Positions 44,798 through 54,869 of a DNA stretch of 64,000 nucleotides are shown one piece after another. This stretch comes from Blepharisma stoltei (taxonomy: Eukaryota > Ciliophora > Heterotrichea > Heterotrichida > Blepharismidae). Each line of letters opens with the position of its first letter. Positions within the stretch are counted from its first letter, which is position 1. Under the pieces are notes generated by a model that saw nothing but the letters and a program-made list of their open reading frames with translations, did not search any database and was not told where the DNA came from. A program made the translations under genes and the position numbers. The DNA lies in assembly GCA_914767885.1 (NCBI GenBank), contig CAJZBQ010000044.1, positions 124,001-188,000 of the forward strand. The letters run 5' to 3'.

Positions 44798-45250
44798 TTA
44801 AATATGGCGTTTTGACCCGAGTCTGGCCTCCTGCCAGACAACCTCAAACAAATATTTAATTATGCTCTGTAAGGTTTTGCCTATCAAAAAGCCGGGCAGC
44901 AATATATGCGCTGATAGCGTTCAGAGCCTACACCCAGAGTTAGATTTTACCTCGTTGGAAAGTGGAGCTTGAATAAGAAAAGGTCTTCCAGCAATGTCTA
45001 TAGGTGCCTCTAAGTTATTCCAACATTCTTCAGGATGATACCATGAGATGAGCCCTAGGGCAAAACGTCTTTCATTTTTGTCAAAAAAAGTACTTGCAAA
45101 TTCTGTTTCAAGACTGAGCTGTCGAAATCTGAACACACGAAGCTGATAATCATCTGATCAAACCCATGCTGGGCCTTTTTATGGTGGGGGTATCCTGAAG
45201 CAGGAGTGGAAGCGCAGATCGGCAGTGGGCTATTGGACGTTAACGCTATT
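44798..45250 (+). repeat. GC-rich repeat R2 copy with terminal hairpin
   Basis: Starts with an inverted repeat AATTAAATAT (44798-44808) and ATATTTAATT (about 44856-44866) around ctggcctcctgccag. About 44925-45140 matches R2 at 5140-5300 (agagcct, ggattttac or agattttac, gaaagt, atgatac). Lies directly after the stop of the previous gene. Confidence 0.72.
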
Positions 45251-45819
45251 AGCATTAAGCAAGCAAAATCGAAATCTTTGTTGTAGGTAAATATTTTATG
45301 ATATTTCTAATAAATAGTCTGTTAAAATCATATAATTCAATGTCGAAACGAATAATTTAGTCATCTTTTATTATAAGTTGCTATAACTTATGATACTGCT
45401 ATAGTTATTTTTACACCAATTTAAATTTTAAGGGATTTATTTGATAAAAAATATGTCACATTTTGCTAGATAACTTCTCAAAAGTCAGCAAGGCTTTAAT
45501 CTATGAATATTTCACTAATAGAAAAAAACTCATACATATTAATAATACATATTTTCTCAATAATTATATCTTATTTCATAAGCAAATATTCTTGCTATAT
45601 ATTTGCAAACTTTTAACTGATTTACCTTAATTTTCTAACAAATATCATTCCTCACCTTATTAAAACTCTTAATTTAATTAAAATTTATCTTTACAAAACT
45701 AAATATAAAATTGGTGAATTTTCTTTTTATTAGTAAAGAGAAAAAAAATTCAAATTAACACTTTTTATCAAATTTTTTTTATTGTTAACTTAAACTATTT
45801 GTGTGTGTTGTGTAATAAA
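45251..45819. other. AT-rich intergenic region
   Basis: Nothing recognised. Confidence 0.4.
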
Positions 45820-46137
45820 TTATACGCTCATTAAGTTGTCCCTCGCCATTTTAATTCGCGATTCTACCGGGGCGTTTATAATTCTGCGTTTGTGTACTCG
45901 TTCTCAAGATTGATCATTTAGAGAATCATTCTTGAAAATTAAAATCCCTCCGATATTTTCATAAAATCGTTCCTTCGCTATTGGAATTCCCAATTCTCCA
46001 ATTGAAGCCCTCAAAGACTCTAAAGAGTCTGAAGATTCAGGTTTTTCAAAAATTTGAATTGTTTTTGGAGCTATAGCTACTGTGGAGGCAAAGTGCTTTT
46101 TTTTCTTCCTAACGCAGTTTAAGAAAGAAAAGCACAT
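45820..46137 (-). CDS. Unknown small protein, about 105 aa
   Basis: MCFSFLNCVRKKKKHFASTV, then SSDSLESLRASIGELGIP and, past a TGA Trp, ERVHKRRIINAPVESRIKMA to MSV and TAA. N-terminal Cys-Phe-rich head followed by Lys run could be lipid-modified. No family recognised. Divergent from the small gene at 46189, 50 bp apart. Confidence 0.6.
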
Positions 46138-46188
46138 TGATTTATTATTATTATTTGGTGATGAAATTTGTCATATTTTTAAAGTTTG

Positions 46189-46544
46189 ATGGAAAATGCA
46201 TTTCTAAAATATAACTTAGGAGAATGAATATGGAGTCAGTGAAAGATATCGTCAAGGGTGGGCTGTTATAGTCTTTAATTTAAAGAAGTACCATTACTTG
46301 AAGGCTGGTCGAATTTGAAATATTTTGAATTTTAGGATTTTTTTGGATCAGTAAAATTTGTGATGATAGGAAATAATGACTATAAATTTTAAAAAATAAA
46401 TAATTTTTAGAAGTAAAATGATTTAATTTAGTAAAGAAAATTAAAGAGGAAACTATCAAAAAGTCATATGTATCATTAGATTCAAGATCTATAAAACTCA
46501 AAAATCGTGCAAAATATTCAGTAGAAGTTATAAATTATGATTAG
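46189..46544 (+). CDS. Possible small protein, about 60 aa, one IES
   Basis: MENAFLKYNLGEWIWSQWKI (two of three Trp by TGA), then removal of 46271-46443 joins RVGCY to KEETIKKSYVSLDSRSIKLK and ends VEVINYD TAG. Short and without family, but Trp-TGA use and a clean TA join support it. Confidence 0.4.
46271..46443 (+). other. Possible IES (173 bp)
   Basis: AT-rich; joins two short ORF pieces in frame. Depends on the small gene being real. Confidence 0.4.
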
Positions 46545-46626
46545 AGAATTCTTTTGTAAAAATGGATGCAAGTTTATACAGCTTAAAAGTTAAAAAAGAA
46601 AAGATGAAATCTAGATTGTTTTCTTA

Positions 46627-46979
46627 CTCCCACCCTCCTGAGCGAAAGAAACCATTAGAAAAATCCATATTTTTTGCATAAAAACCCACCCTCCTTGAGC
46701 TAACAAAAATTTTTTATGGAAATTTTTGATATATAGTGATAATTAGTATAATGAAAGCTCTAGCTAATTCTGTTTAATTTTAAACAAATTGCGTTTTAAA
46801 ACATAAATTTTACAAATTAAATTAATATTTACTTTCTAATATTTTGCGAATTAGGATTTTTTTAAATTTTGGAAAAATATTTTTTTTATATAAAATTTAT
46901 AAATCAATTTTTTAAAAAAAAAATTAACCCCTTCCGTGAGCGAACAAAAAATCTTGTTCGCTCATGGAGGGGGGAGTTA
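46627..46979 (+). mobile_element. MITE family 1 copy (353 bp), host uncertain
   Basis: Ends TActcccaccctcctgagcg and TAactcccccctccatgagc with terminal hairpin at 46928-46976. Lies between an ORF piece (MDASLYSLKVKKEKMKSRLF) and LVNLLQANNLADLRGIGI. Removal creates a TAG at the junction, so I cannot show it is in a coding exon. Confidence 0.85.
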
Positions 46980-47172
46980 GTGAATTTATTGCAAGCAAAT
47001 AATTTGGCAGATTTGCGAGGAATTGGAATTAAATTAAATTTCAAAAATAAAATAATAAAATTTTAAATAGATTTTCAATGTAAATAATGCATTTTCTTTA
47101 TAAAAAACAATTTTTATCAGTCAAGAAATATATAACTCAAAATATAAATTTTTTTTAATTAATAGAAAGTAG

Positions 47173-47850
47173 CTAGCAGCATTTTTTCTTTTTCTTTATT
47201 GAAGGAGTGCTGCTTTCAGTTAAAAAAACTGAAGTTTTCATATGTTTTGGCGTGCTCACATCTTCTCCTGTATCTAGCCTCACAGCCAGATCTTTAAACA
47301 TTTGTTCGACCCCATAACTTGTTTTTGCACTTACTTTTCTATATATTGCACCTATTGATTTTGCGAAACTTTTGGCTTCTGACTGCTGGACATCTTCCAT
47401 CTCTACTAACTTTTTTTAAAAAAATAAATAAATAACCCATATTTTTAATTTATTTTTTTTTTAAAATATTTTTTTTAAAGAGAGTAAATCTTCTTTATTT
47501 CCTGCGATGCAAACTACCATATTTCTTGGCCCGAAGTCTTTTAATTCTTTATACCATCTCATGATCCCATCAAAACTCGACCGCTTTGTAATATCATAAA
47601 CCATAATAGCCGCATTTGCATCTCTATAGTACATTTTAGCTAAGCTCTGATATCTTTCTTGGCCAGCTGTGTCCCAAATATTGAATTTTATCATTTTATC
47701 ATTGACTTGCAGAATTTTTCCAGTATAAGATGCACCTACGGTCGCGTTTTGTTCATCATTATAATCATCTTTTACAAAGCGGAGGACTATGCTTGATTTT
47801 CCAACACCTTGGTCGCCTAGTAAGACAATTTTATATTGATCTTTTTCCAT
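47173..47850 (-). CDS. Rab-family small GTPase (Rab5/21-like)
   Basis: MEKDQYKIVLLGDQGVGKSS (P-loop), switch I ATVGASYTGKIL, WDTAGQERYQSLAKMYYRDA, GNKEDLL, SAKTSYGVEQMF, and a KKKKKCC end with two prenylatable cysteines. All five G motifs are present; the effector loop and YYRDANAAIMVYDIT recall the Rab5/Rab21 endosomal group. About 197 residues after one IES is removed. Vesicle traffic regulator; exact subfamily uncertain. Confidence 0.92.
47409..47477 (-). other. TA-bounded IES (69 bp) in Rab gene
   Basis: AT-only; removal joins GNKEDLLSL to VEMEDVQQSEAKSFAK in frame. Confidence 0.85.
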
Positions 47851-48037
47851 TAGACGACTTTATGAGTTCAAATTATTTCTTTTATTAGTTTTTGTCCATA
47901 TAGCACTGATTATGAGCAATAAATTTATCCGATATATTTCAATAAATTAATATTTATTAAGTAAGCTTAATTATTTATTTCTATTCGATTTATATTATTT
48001 TAGGTAAAAATATATAGTCAAATTTCTATTAGTCTAT

Positions 48038-49126
48038 CTAGTTTCTAGAAATTAAACTTGATGCTGATTCTTTGATCCTTCCTGATTCTCTGTCTTTTAA
48101 GAAATTATATTCCTCCAGCATCAATTCTAATTCTTCATCTCTTTCTTCCTCTTTTTCAAAGTACCACTTAGGCAGCTTATGCTTTATATATTTCTCCCCT
48201 TCTTGCCATGTCATTGTAGCTGGTGTGTCTTTAGCTCTCTCAATAAGCTCATGCACGGTATAGTTTCTTTTTTCTTCTAAATTATAGAAATACTGGAAGT
48301 CAGCTGTATTTTTGTATTGATTTTCATATCTTTCTATTATTTTCGAAAAATCAAACCCAGTTTCCTTTTCAATCCCTCTTTCCCTCAAATATAAAATTTT
48401 ATCATAAAATAGTTTCCACCTCCTTATTTCATAAAAAGTTTTTTTATCTAGCATCTTGTACACTATTTGCCATATATCAGGGTCATAATACTTCATCCTG
48501 TCTAACATATCTATTAAATTCATAAGCTGCTTCGGCACATTTAAAAAATCTAAACGGCCCTGTGTTTCTAAGAGCCTTGGCATTAAATGAACTTTCATGT
48601 AATCTTTAGCGTCATAATCAGTTCTATTATTATATGAAATTGCTTCAATAAATTCAAAACATTGTGTTCCTTTCAATGTAGGCAGACATCTCTGATTAAA
48701 TTCTTTTTGAAGACTTTCCACCGTTTGGAGCCTCAGTTGATTAGACCTTAATACCCCATAGAAGCAACCATAAAACATTCTGTCGTTGAAGTTAGTCCAC
48801 CACCTGAGAGCTTGGAATTCAAGAGTTTTCCAGAGATCTTCATCCAATTTGTTGTTTTTGGCACAATGGTAGAACATGTAAGCTATAGCGTGTGGTGCGA
48901 TATCGGCTAAAGGATTTTTTATGACGTAATTTACGAGTTTCTCAATATGAAGAGTATCTTTGCGATTCTTGTGATTTTGAATACCACTTAGGGAGGAATG
49001 CACCTCGAGAGGGTCGTCAAGCTTATTGTGGAGCCATTTGGCACGATGCTGCTTTTGGACGCGGCGCCAGAGATGGTGGCCTGGGAGACCATTGTACCAA
49101 TAATTTCTTTTGAGTATGCACCACAT
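48038..49126 (-). CDS. Unknown helical protein, 362 aa
   Basis: One uninterrupted ORF: MWCILKRNYWYNGLPGHHLW to SASSLISRN. Rich in Trp/Tyr/Arg and made of regular helices (DEDLWKTLEFQALRWWTNFN; SQ..LQKEFNQRCLPTLKGT), with a charged coiled-coil end (EKEEERDEELELMLEEYNFL). The pattern resembles helical-repeat RNA-binding proteins of mitochondria, but I recognise no specific family. The basic aromatic N-terminus could be a targeting signal. Confidence 0.8.
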   Translation of the reverse strand: MWCILKRNYWYNGLPGHHLWRRVQKQHRAKWLHNKLDDPLEVHSSLSGIQNHKNRKDTLHIEKLVNYVIKNPLADIAPHAIAYMFYHCAKNNKLDEDLWKTLEFQALRWWTNFNDRMFYGCFYGVLRSNQLRLQTVESLQKEFNQRCLPTLKGTQCFEFIEAISYNNRTDYDAKDYMKVHLMPRLLETQGRLDFLNVPKQLMNLIDMLDRMKYYDPDIWQIVYKMLDKKTFYEIRRWKLFYDKILYLRERGIEKETGFDFSKIIERYENQYKNTADFQYFYNLEEKRNYTVHELIERAKDTPATMTWQEGEKYIKHKLPKWYFEKEEERDEELELMLEEYNFLKDRESGRIKESASSLISRN

Positions 49127-49234
49127 AAGAAAATATAATTAAATTAATAGCCCATTGATTTTAATTTAGGAATAGAGGATTTTGTGAAGAAAATAGGTTT
49201 TTAAGGATTTTGAAGCATTATGATATTTTTATTA

Positions 49235-49552
49235 CTCCCTTTAAAATGAAAAAAAATCTGTTCTAAATTTATATTAATTTTTCTTTTTAAAAGAAATTTT
49301 AAAAAAATAATATATTGAGCGCAATACTTTAAATTTTAATTTATTTTATAGAGAATTAGTCAAAAATATTATTTATTTAGCGTGAAAACTGTTTAATATT
49401 ATTCTATTTCACGTTTTACATCAAAATAGCTAAAAAACTAATTTTTAAAAAAAACATTATTTCATTTTATAAATAAAATTTTCCTATTGAAAAAAATTGT
49501 CCCATTTTAAAGGAAATTTTAACGATATTTGTTTATTAAAAAGGGGGAGTTA
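49235..49552. mobile_element. MITE family 2 copy (318 bp) between genes
   Basis: Ends TActccctttaaaatgaaaa and TAactccccctttttaataa, inner ttctaaa / gtcccattttaaagg. Same end type as the IES at 13186-13542. Its right TA is 5 bp from the cyclophilin stop. Confidence 0.72.
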
Positions 49553-49557
49553 GTAAT

Positions 49558-50094
49558 TTACTCTTCTTTTTCCTGTTTTTCTTCTTGTCCGCAGTTGATT
49601 ATTGTGACTTTTTTCTTTGGGGTTCCATTTTGTGTGCCCTGGGCTTCAATTGTTTTGAGAACTTCGAAGCCTTCTACTAGTTTTCCAAAGACTACATGTT
49701 TTCCATCTAGCCAAGGACAAGGGACTGTGGTAATAAAGAATTGAGATCCGTTTGTGTTAGGCCCGCTATTAGCCATGCTTAAAACTCCAGGCTCATTATG
49801 CTTCAAAGTAAAGTTTTCATCATTAAACTTGGCTCCATAAATTGAAACTCCACCTGTTCCATTTCCCTTCGTAAAATCGCCAGATTGGCACATAAACCCT
49901 GGGATTATTCTATGGAATTTTACGCCTTTATATTGCAGTGGAAGTCCTGTGTCTGTTTTTCCATAACCTCCTATGCAAAGTCCTCTGAAATTTTCAGCAG
50001 TTTTTGGAACCACATCAGCACGAAGCTCAAATAGCATGCGGCCAACCTGCTCACCTTCAACCGCTATAGCATCTGTACTGATATATCCTACCAT
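49558..50094 (-). CDS. Cyclophilin-type peptidyl-prolyl isomerase
   Basis: 178 residues, uninterrupted. [15 protein letters not shown] holds the catalytic Arg/Phe/Met/Gln set, then [34 protein letters not shown] and [10 protein letters not shown] with the cyclosporin-binding Trp. Ends with a charged tail EEKQEKEE. This is the cytosolic cyclophilin A layout with the extra loop [13 protein letters not shown] seen in plant and protist members. Catalyses proline cis-trans isomerisation in folding. Confidence 0.95.
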   Translation of the reverse strand: MVGYISTDAIAVEGEQVGRMLFELRADVVPKTAENFRGLCIGGYGKTDTGLPLQYKGVKFHRIIPGFMCQSGDFTKGNGTGGVSIYGAKFNDENFTLKHNEPGVLSMANSGPNTNGSQFFITTVPCPWLDGKHVVFGKLVEGFEVLKTIEAQGTQNGTPKKKVTIINCGQEEKQEKEE

Positions 50095-50582
50095 GGTGCA
50101 CTCTTTTCTAGAGCAATTTGAGTTCTGGTGAGCTACCTAAATGTGGAAAAAAGTCCATACTTTTGCAAAAAATTGTCAAATAGAGTTAGCTTATCAACTT
50201 TAAGTGTCTTGCCAGAGCTCGAAGTTGCCATGGAAAAGTGCCAAGACAGGCTATAGCAGTGCAGATTCTATATGTCAAGGAACACCCGAGGATTTTTTTT
50301 GGTAGAGAAGAACCTAACTATGCGGAACATTTTCAGCCTGTAATATTTAATTAGTAAAATCTGTGGAATAAGATGACGATAATTAATAGGTAATATGGAT
50401 ATTTAAGGGAAAATTGTATCATATTATATGCATTTTCCCTCTAATTGAAATAAATAGTATATCGGGCTTGACTCATTTAATTTTCTTTTTCAAAAAATCA
50501 TTGAGAATAAACCATTATATTAAGATTTCTCTAATTATCCTATCAGCTATAAATTTAGTAATTCTTAATTAAAAGAAGATTT
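50095..50582. other. Intergenic with a GC-richer piece
   Basis: 50100-50340 is GC-richer than its surroundings (ttgccatggaaaagtgccaa, aggaacacccgaggatt), probably another eliminated repeat, but I found no second copy here. The rest is AT-rich. Confidence 0.4.
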
Positions 50583-51683
50583 TTAAAGATCCTCTCTTCC
50601 GTATATTGTGGTCTTATGGTCTTTTTTAAGTATATCTTCTAGCTCACTTAATTTAAATGGAAAAGCCGTTAATAGTGTTTTAATTCCACAAGTCTTGAAG
50701 TGCTTGATTAATTTGGATTTACTCTTATTGTAAAATTTCCTTAATAATGTCGCTTTTTCGGTATATTCCTTTTTTACCTTTTGTATATTTTCTAAGGCTT
50801 TATTCACAATTTCTGGGCATTTTTCTCCTTCTTGCATAAGTGCATTATGCATAACTTTATTATATATATCATCGCTAACTTTTTCAGGTTTTTCAGTATT
50901 CCATCCAAAAATAATATTAATAATTTGCCCTAACAATTTCCCAGTTTCTTCTGGACTTTTTTCTCCATTTATAAATCCATTATTCTCCCCTCCATGATTT
51001 AACAAAATAAAGTTGTGATTGTAAATTTTTTTTCAGAATTTAAAAACAATCCAAATTCAAAAAATGGAAAGGAAAATTTGTAAAATTTGTAAAATTTATA
51101 TCTTTTTTAAAATTTCAACAGAGTTAGCTAATTTTTCATTATAATAATTTTTCTAAAAATATTTTGTTTGCTTTAAGAGGGCGGTTTTTTTTACTCAAAA
51201 ATAGTGATTTTTCAATTGTTTTGATCAGAGGGGGTGGATTTAGCAATTTCAGTGATTTTTTCTTTATTCAAATAATATCTAAAAATGGAGTATACTTATT
51301 CACAACAGATGAAAAGTTATATTTTTATATAAATTTACTCAAAAAAACCCTATTTTTATGTAAATAGAATATTTAATTCCTTCATCTGCCAAAACACTGA
51401 TGAGTTTATCTGTAGCAGCACTTAATTGGCAAACTTCACTTAAGCTTTGTATATTGCTAATTAATGGTTTTATTTCAAAAATGAGACTTGAAATTGCCAT
51501 TAGATTTCCACTTGATAATTGAGACGCTTTTGAAATAATGTTGCTTGCAGCACTAATAATGCTGGTAATCCTTTCTGAGCATTTAGTAATTGCAGATTGG
51601 TCTGCAATTTCATTGAAAAGTTCACTTATCACATTGAAATAGTGGTCATTCGAAATAGAATGTTGTGTTTCTAACTCTCCCAT
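50583..51683 (-). CDS. Unknown helical protein, about 250 aa
   Basis: Exon 1 MGELETQHSISNDHYFNVIS to VLADEGIK, IES, exon 2 YNHNFILLNHGGENNGFING to HKTTIYGREDL. Exon 1 is Ser/Ile/Ala-rich amphipathic helix; exon 2 has a Lys-rich helix (KEYTEKATLLRKFYNKSKSK). No family recognised. The join puts both parts in one frame. Confidence 0.65.
51024..51371 (-). mobile_element. Compound IES with decayed MITE family 1 (about 348 bp)
   Basis: 51165-51240 keeps the direct-repeat end of the MITE (agagggcggttttttttact, gtgatttttcaattgttttg, agagggggtgga); about 130 bp of AT sequence follows to the frame-restoring TA at 51370. Joins LADEGIK to YNHNFILLNHGGENN. Confidence 0.65.
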
Positions 51684-51916
51684 CCATTTAAATTAGATAA
51701 AATTTGCATTTTTGGGTTACTTTAAACCCCTTTGAATTGGAGCACAGTTTTTTTTTCAATATGAAAAATTTTATCGGTGGTAATATTAATTTTATAAATT
51801 AGTTTTTGAGACAAAATACATATAGAGCATTATTGAAACAGTTTCGCATTAGGTTGATTAAATTCTTCATAAAAATAAATTAAAATTCAAATTAGATTGC
51901 TCAATTTATATTGCCT

Positions 51917-52038
51917 GTGGACCTTTTTATGCACCATAAACTAGTTTACTGGCCGCAATCAGTCTGCTATTTTTCAGATGAATAGCAGACTTTTTGCAGC
52001 CAGTAAGCCAAGCTTACTGATGCTCAAAAAGCCTTAGG
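51917..52038. repeat. Long palindrome (about 120 bp)
   Basis: Central arms agtctgctatt / aatagcagact, then ttactggccgcaa / ttgcagccagtaa, then a weaker outer pair (acctttttatgcac / gatgctcaaaaagcct). A foldback element or transcribed hairpin in intergenic DNA. Confidence 0.8.
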
Positions 52039-52212
52039 CGCGTTTTTTTGAGAAATTTTTAAAAAATAATTTATTATAAAAATGCTTATTTTTATAAATT
52101 GTTTTATCAATATCCTTTTCTATTTGTTTTAATTCTTTTTCACTCAATAAATTTTTCTTTTAAGTTAAGCTTAAATATAATTCTACTTGCACTTTTTTCT
52201 TAAAATTAGGTC

Positions 52213-52580
52213 AACTTAATTATTCGGTGTTTAAGGTGTCTAGTGCCGCAGACCCAAAAAATGAACCTTTTAGCTAAACTGGTGACGTCACGGAACCATC
52301 TTGGAATCGCGGTGGTCAGCCCAACCGGCCAAGCCTTCTATCGACGCTTCGCCTCCAGCCGCCGTACATCTCACCCGGCGCGTTGCCGTCGCTCTGTCTT
52401 GACTCAGCTCCTGCGCGTGTTCCGCCTAAGGGTCTCCCGTGGGGATGTGCTGAGGGGTAAAACTCCGAAATCTTGAACGCACTGAGGAGCTGTTCCTTTG
52501 GTTATCCCCAAAGTTAAACAGCTATTGCTGTGCAGAAGTTCTCGAGACAAAACCTAACCCCATAAATAAAATGCCATGAG
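52213..52580 (+). repeat. R4 GC-rich element, fuller copy (about 365 bp)
   Basis: Its centre (52270-52460) is by far the most GC-rich DNA of the window. Ends match the shorter copy at 42119-42303 on the opposite strand. Probably a retroposon-like repeat. A 77-codon ORF (52243-52476) is Arg/Ser-rich because of GC bias and is not called. Confidence 0.75.
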
Positions 52581-52973
52581 GAAGAGAAAATTATTAGAGC
52601 TAATTTCTCTCGAACCGAATACCGTTTTATTTATAGAATTATATTTAAGCAGTTTTCTCACTTATGTGATACATAAAAATGATTAAAGTTGTGCTCAATT
52701 TATATTTTTCAGAGAAAAATTTAAACCCTCTTTAAAATTGAACAGGATTTTTGTTCCAATTTAAGGGGGGAGTAAGGGGAAAAGAATTTTCATTAATTGC
52801 CCTATGTTTTTTCCTGCACCTTTAAAAAAGCCCATCATTAAGTTGCCATAGCATTCTTTTATAATCCCTTGAATTTCTTCGCTCTTACTCTAATTTATAT
52901 CATAAACAGCAATTTAAGAATTTTTACGGAAAATTTATTTTTATATAAATATTTAATGATTTTTTTTACTTTT
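52581..52973. other. AT-rich stretch with a MITE family 2 fragment
   Basis: ccctctttaaaattgaacag and ccaatttaaggggggagtaa (52725-52775) are family 2-type ends placed back to back. The region may belong to an IES at the 3' end of the next minus gene. Confidence 0.45.
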
Positions 52974-53643
52974 TTATAAGGAGTTAGTAGCAATATTGAC
53001 GTAAAATCCTATTTGAATAGCATTGTCAGCTATAATATGTGTAGGAATATTAAACCCAGCATCACAGATATTTGAAAACCTGACTATATCATCTACCAGC
53101 ACATAAGCTGTTAAGGCTGCATCAAAAAGGTTCAGATCTTTGATTTTTTGATCAATTGTAACTAAATTGTCCTCAAATTTTTGAAGGAAATCTGGATGCA
53201 TACACTTATAGAGATCTACATTTTCTGCTCCTGTATAAGTTTTAAAAACCTCAGTCAAGAATTCATCAAAAAACGCCAGGCTCCCATCAAACCCAAAGGT
53301 ATGGTACTTTACCGCTGAGACCGCTGTGATAATTCCAACAATCAAAGCCAGAAATCCCATATTTATTATTGCTCCTAATTTTATCACATTAAATTTATTT
53401 GCTAACAACCCCTTTATGATGCTGATTGCAATATTCACAATGATTTGGGAGCTTTCGATAATCTTGCTCTTTTTCACAATACATACAGACCATTCTATTT
53501 GCATAAACCCACTGATGAGTCTCTTTTCTGTCATGGCACTTATTGCAGCAATAATATTGTGAGCAGCAGCTTGGGACCATCCAGTAGGTTACATTTTTAT
53601 AGTTATCGCACTCTATTGGAGCAATTATGAGGCTAAGTGGCAT
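52974..53643 (-). CDS. CHY-like zinc-finger membrane protein, with a +1 frame shift
   Basis: Frame 1 (53643 to about 53420): MPLSLIIAPIECDN, then CCSQYYCCNKCHDRKETHQW, MVCMYCEKEQDYRK, CEYCNQHHKG, a Cys/His set like a CHY/CTCHY-type zinc finger. Frame 2 continues LLANKFNVIKLGAI, a membrane segment MGFLALIVGIITAVSAV, and KTYTGAENVDLYKCMHPDFL to NIATNSL. The frames meet at a run of four G (AAAGGGGTT) near 53412; three G would make one ORF. Function unknown. Confidence 0.65.
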
Positions 53644-53730
53644 TTTCTCTGTCTTTTTGATATCGCAAATGCTTTAATTTTCCAAAATTTTTGATAATCA
53701 TTTGAGAAAATAGTTAATTTTTGAGAAAAA

Positions 53731-54552
53731 TTATTTTATTATTAAATCTAGAAAAAAATGACACCAAATTATGCTTCATTTTCCGACCCTTCCTAGATTT
53801 TTAATAAAATTTTCAGCAGCTTCATCAATCACATATTTTCAGTTTATTTCTACAGCTGGAAGCTCAGTAAGCTGGGCTATAGGCTTTAAGTCTTCTTTAT
53901 CTAAGTCTAATTCATTGCTGCCCATTAAATGCTCAAATGCAATATTGGACGCGTCATAAAGCTCTTGCGCTTCATCCCTAATTTCTTCAAATTTCTCAAT
54001 TTCTTCGTTTGCTTTATTTATAATTTCTTTTTCTAAAATACTTTGCCGCTCTTCTAATGCTTCTTTTAGCATATTCTTTATTAATCCACTAAATAATTTT
54101 TTTTATATAAAAAATAGTTTTTTTATTATATTATGCCTTGGTATATTAAATGATGTGCTGATTTCCGTCAAAATTTTTTGTTTTTTCTCACTAATTTCTG
54201 TAATTTTTGTATTGGCTAAGCCTATATGGCTTCGACATTTTTCTAGATTTTCTTCAGCCTGCTTTCTCATTGCAGTTAGTCTTTCAGACGGCGACAATTT
54301 GAGGTATTTTAAAGTTTGGGACATGTCAGCTAACTTTTCTATAAGCTCAAGGATATGAAAAGAATGAGAAATTTGTTGAATTTGCCGATTATCATATTTT
54401 CGATCAAGCGGACAGGTGATTTTTCCTGTTGTTTTATGAAGATTTGTAGCACATTTCTTGCAGAGAGTATGGCCACATAGGAGGACGAGCGGGAGATGAG
54501 AGGATCTGTCATATTGCTCTACACAAACAGGGCATTCTAAAATTGCTTCCAT
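53731..54552 (-). CDS. RING-finger protein with coiled coil (TRIM-like)
   Basis: MEAILECPVCVEQYDRSSHL, LLCGHTLCKKCATNLH and ITCPLDRKYD give a complete C3HC4 RING, so E3 ubiquitin ligase activity is likely. Coiled coil follows (MRKQAEENLEKCRSHIGLAN; NEEIEKFEEIRDEAQELYDA). After a TGA Trp the end reads KYVIDEAAENFIKNLGRVGK. One 63-bp IES. The RING plus coiled-coil order is TRIM-like; I see no B-box or C-terminal substrate domain. Confidence 0.85.
54081..54143 (-). other. TA-bounded IES (63 bp) in RING gene
   Basis: AT-only; joins TEISTSFNI to KNMLKEALEERQSILE at ATA codons. Confidence 0.78.
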
Positions 54553-54869
54553 AGTAATTATTATTGAATTTTCGAATATAAAAGAATTATTTATAGATAG
54601 AAAAGGAGGTAAAATATATGCAGTCTTAATTCAATGCAAAATATAACTGATAGATTAAAATTTATTTTTGACTGATAGATTTGAGCTATTATATGTAAAA
54701 TAATTATATTAGTTTATTATTTTAAGATCCTGAATAAAGGTCTTGCCGAATCTTTTGAAAAAATCCCACAGCTGGCCAATTAAGCTGCAATCTCCATTTA
54801 AAATTTTATTATATGTAAAATCATATATTCAGTAAATCTAAAGAATTATATGGATCTTTTACAAATAAT

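Noticed and set aside
46560..47066. A gene spanning the MITE at 46627-46979
   Set aside because: Removal makes a TAG at the junction in the only open left frame; evidence too weak to call coding.
52243..52476. 77-codon Arg/Ser-rich ORF
   Set aside because: Falls inside repeat R4; length follows from lack of stop codons in GC-rich DNA.
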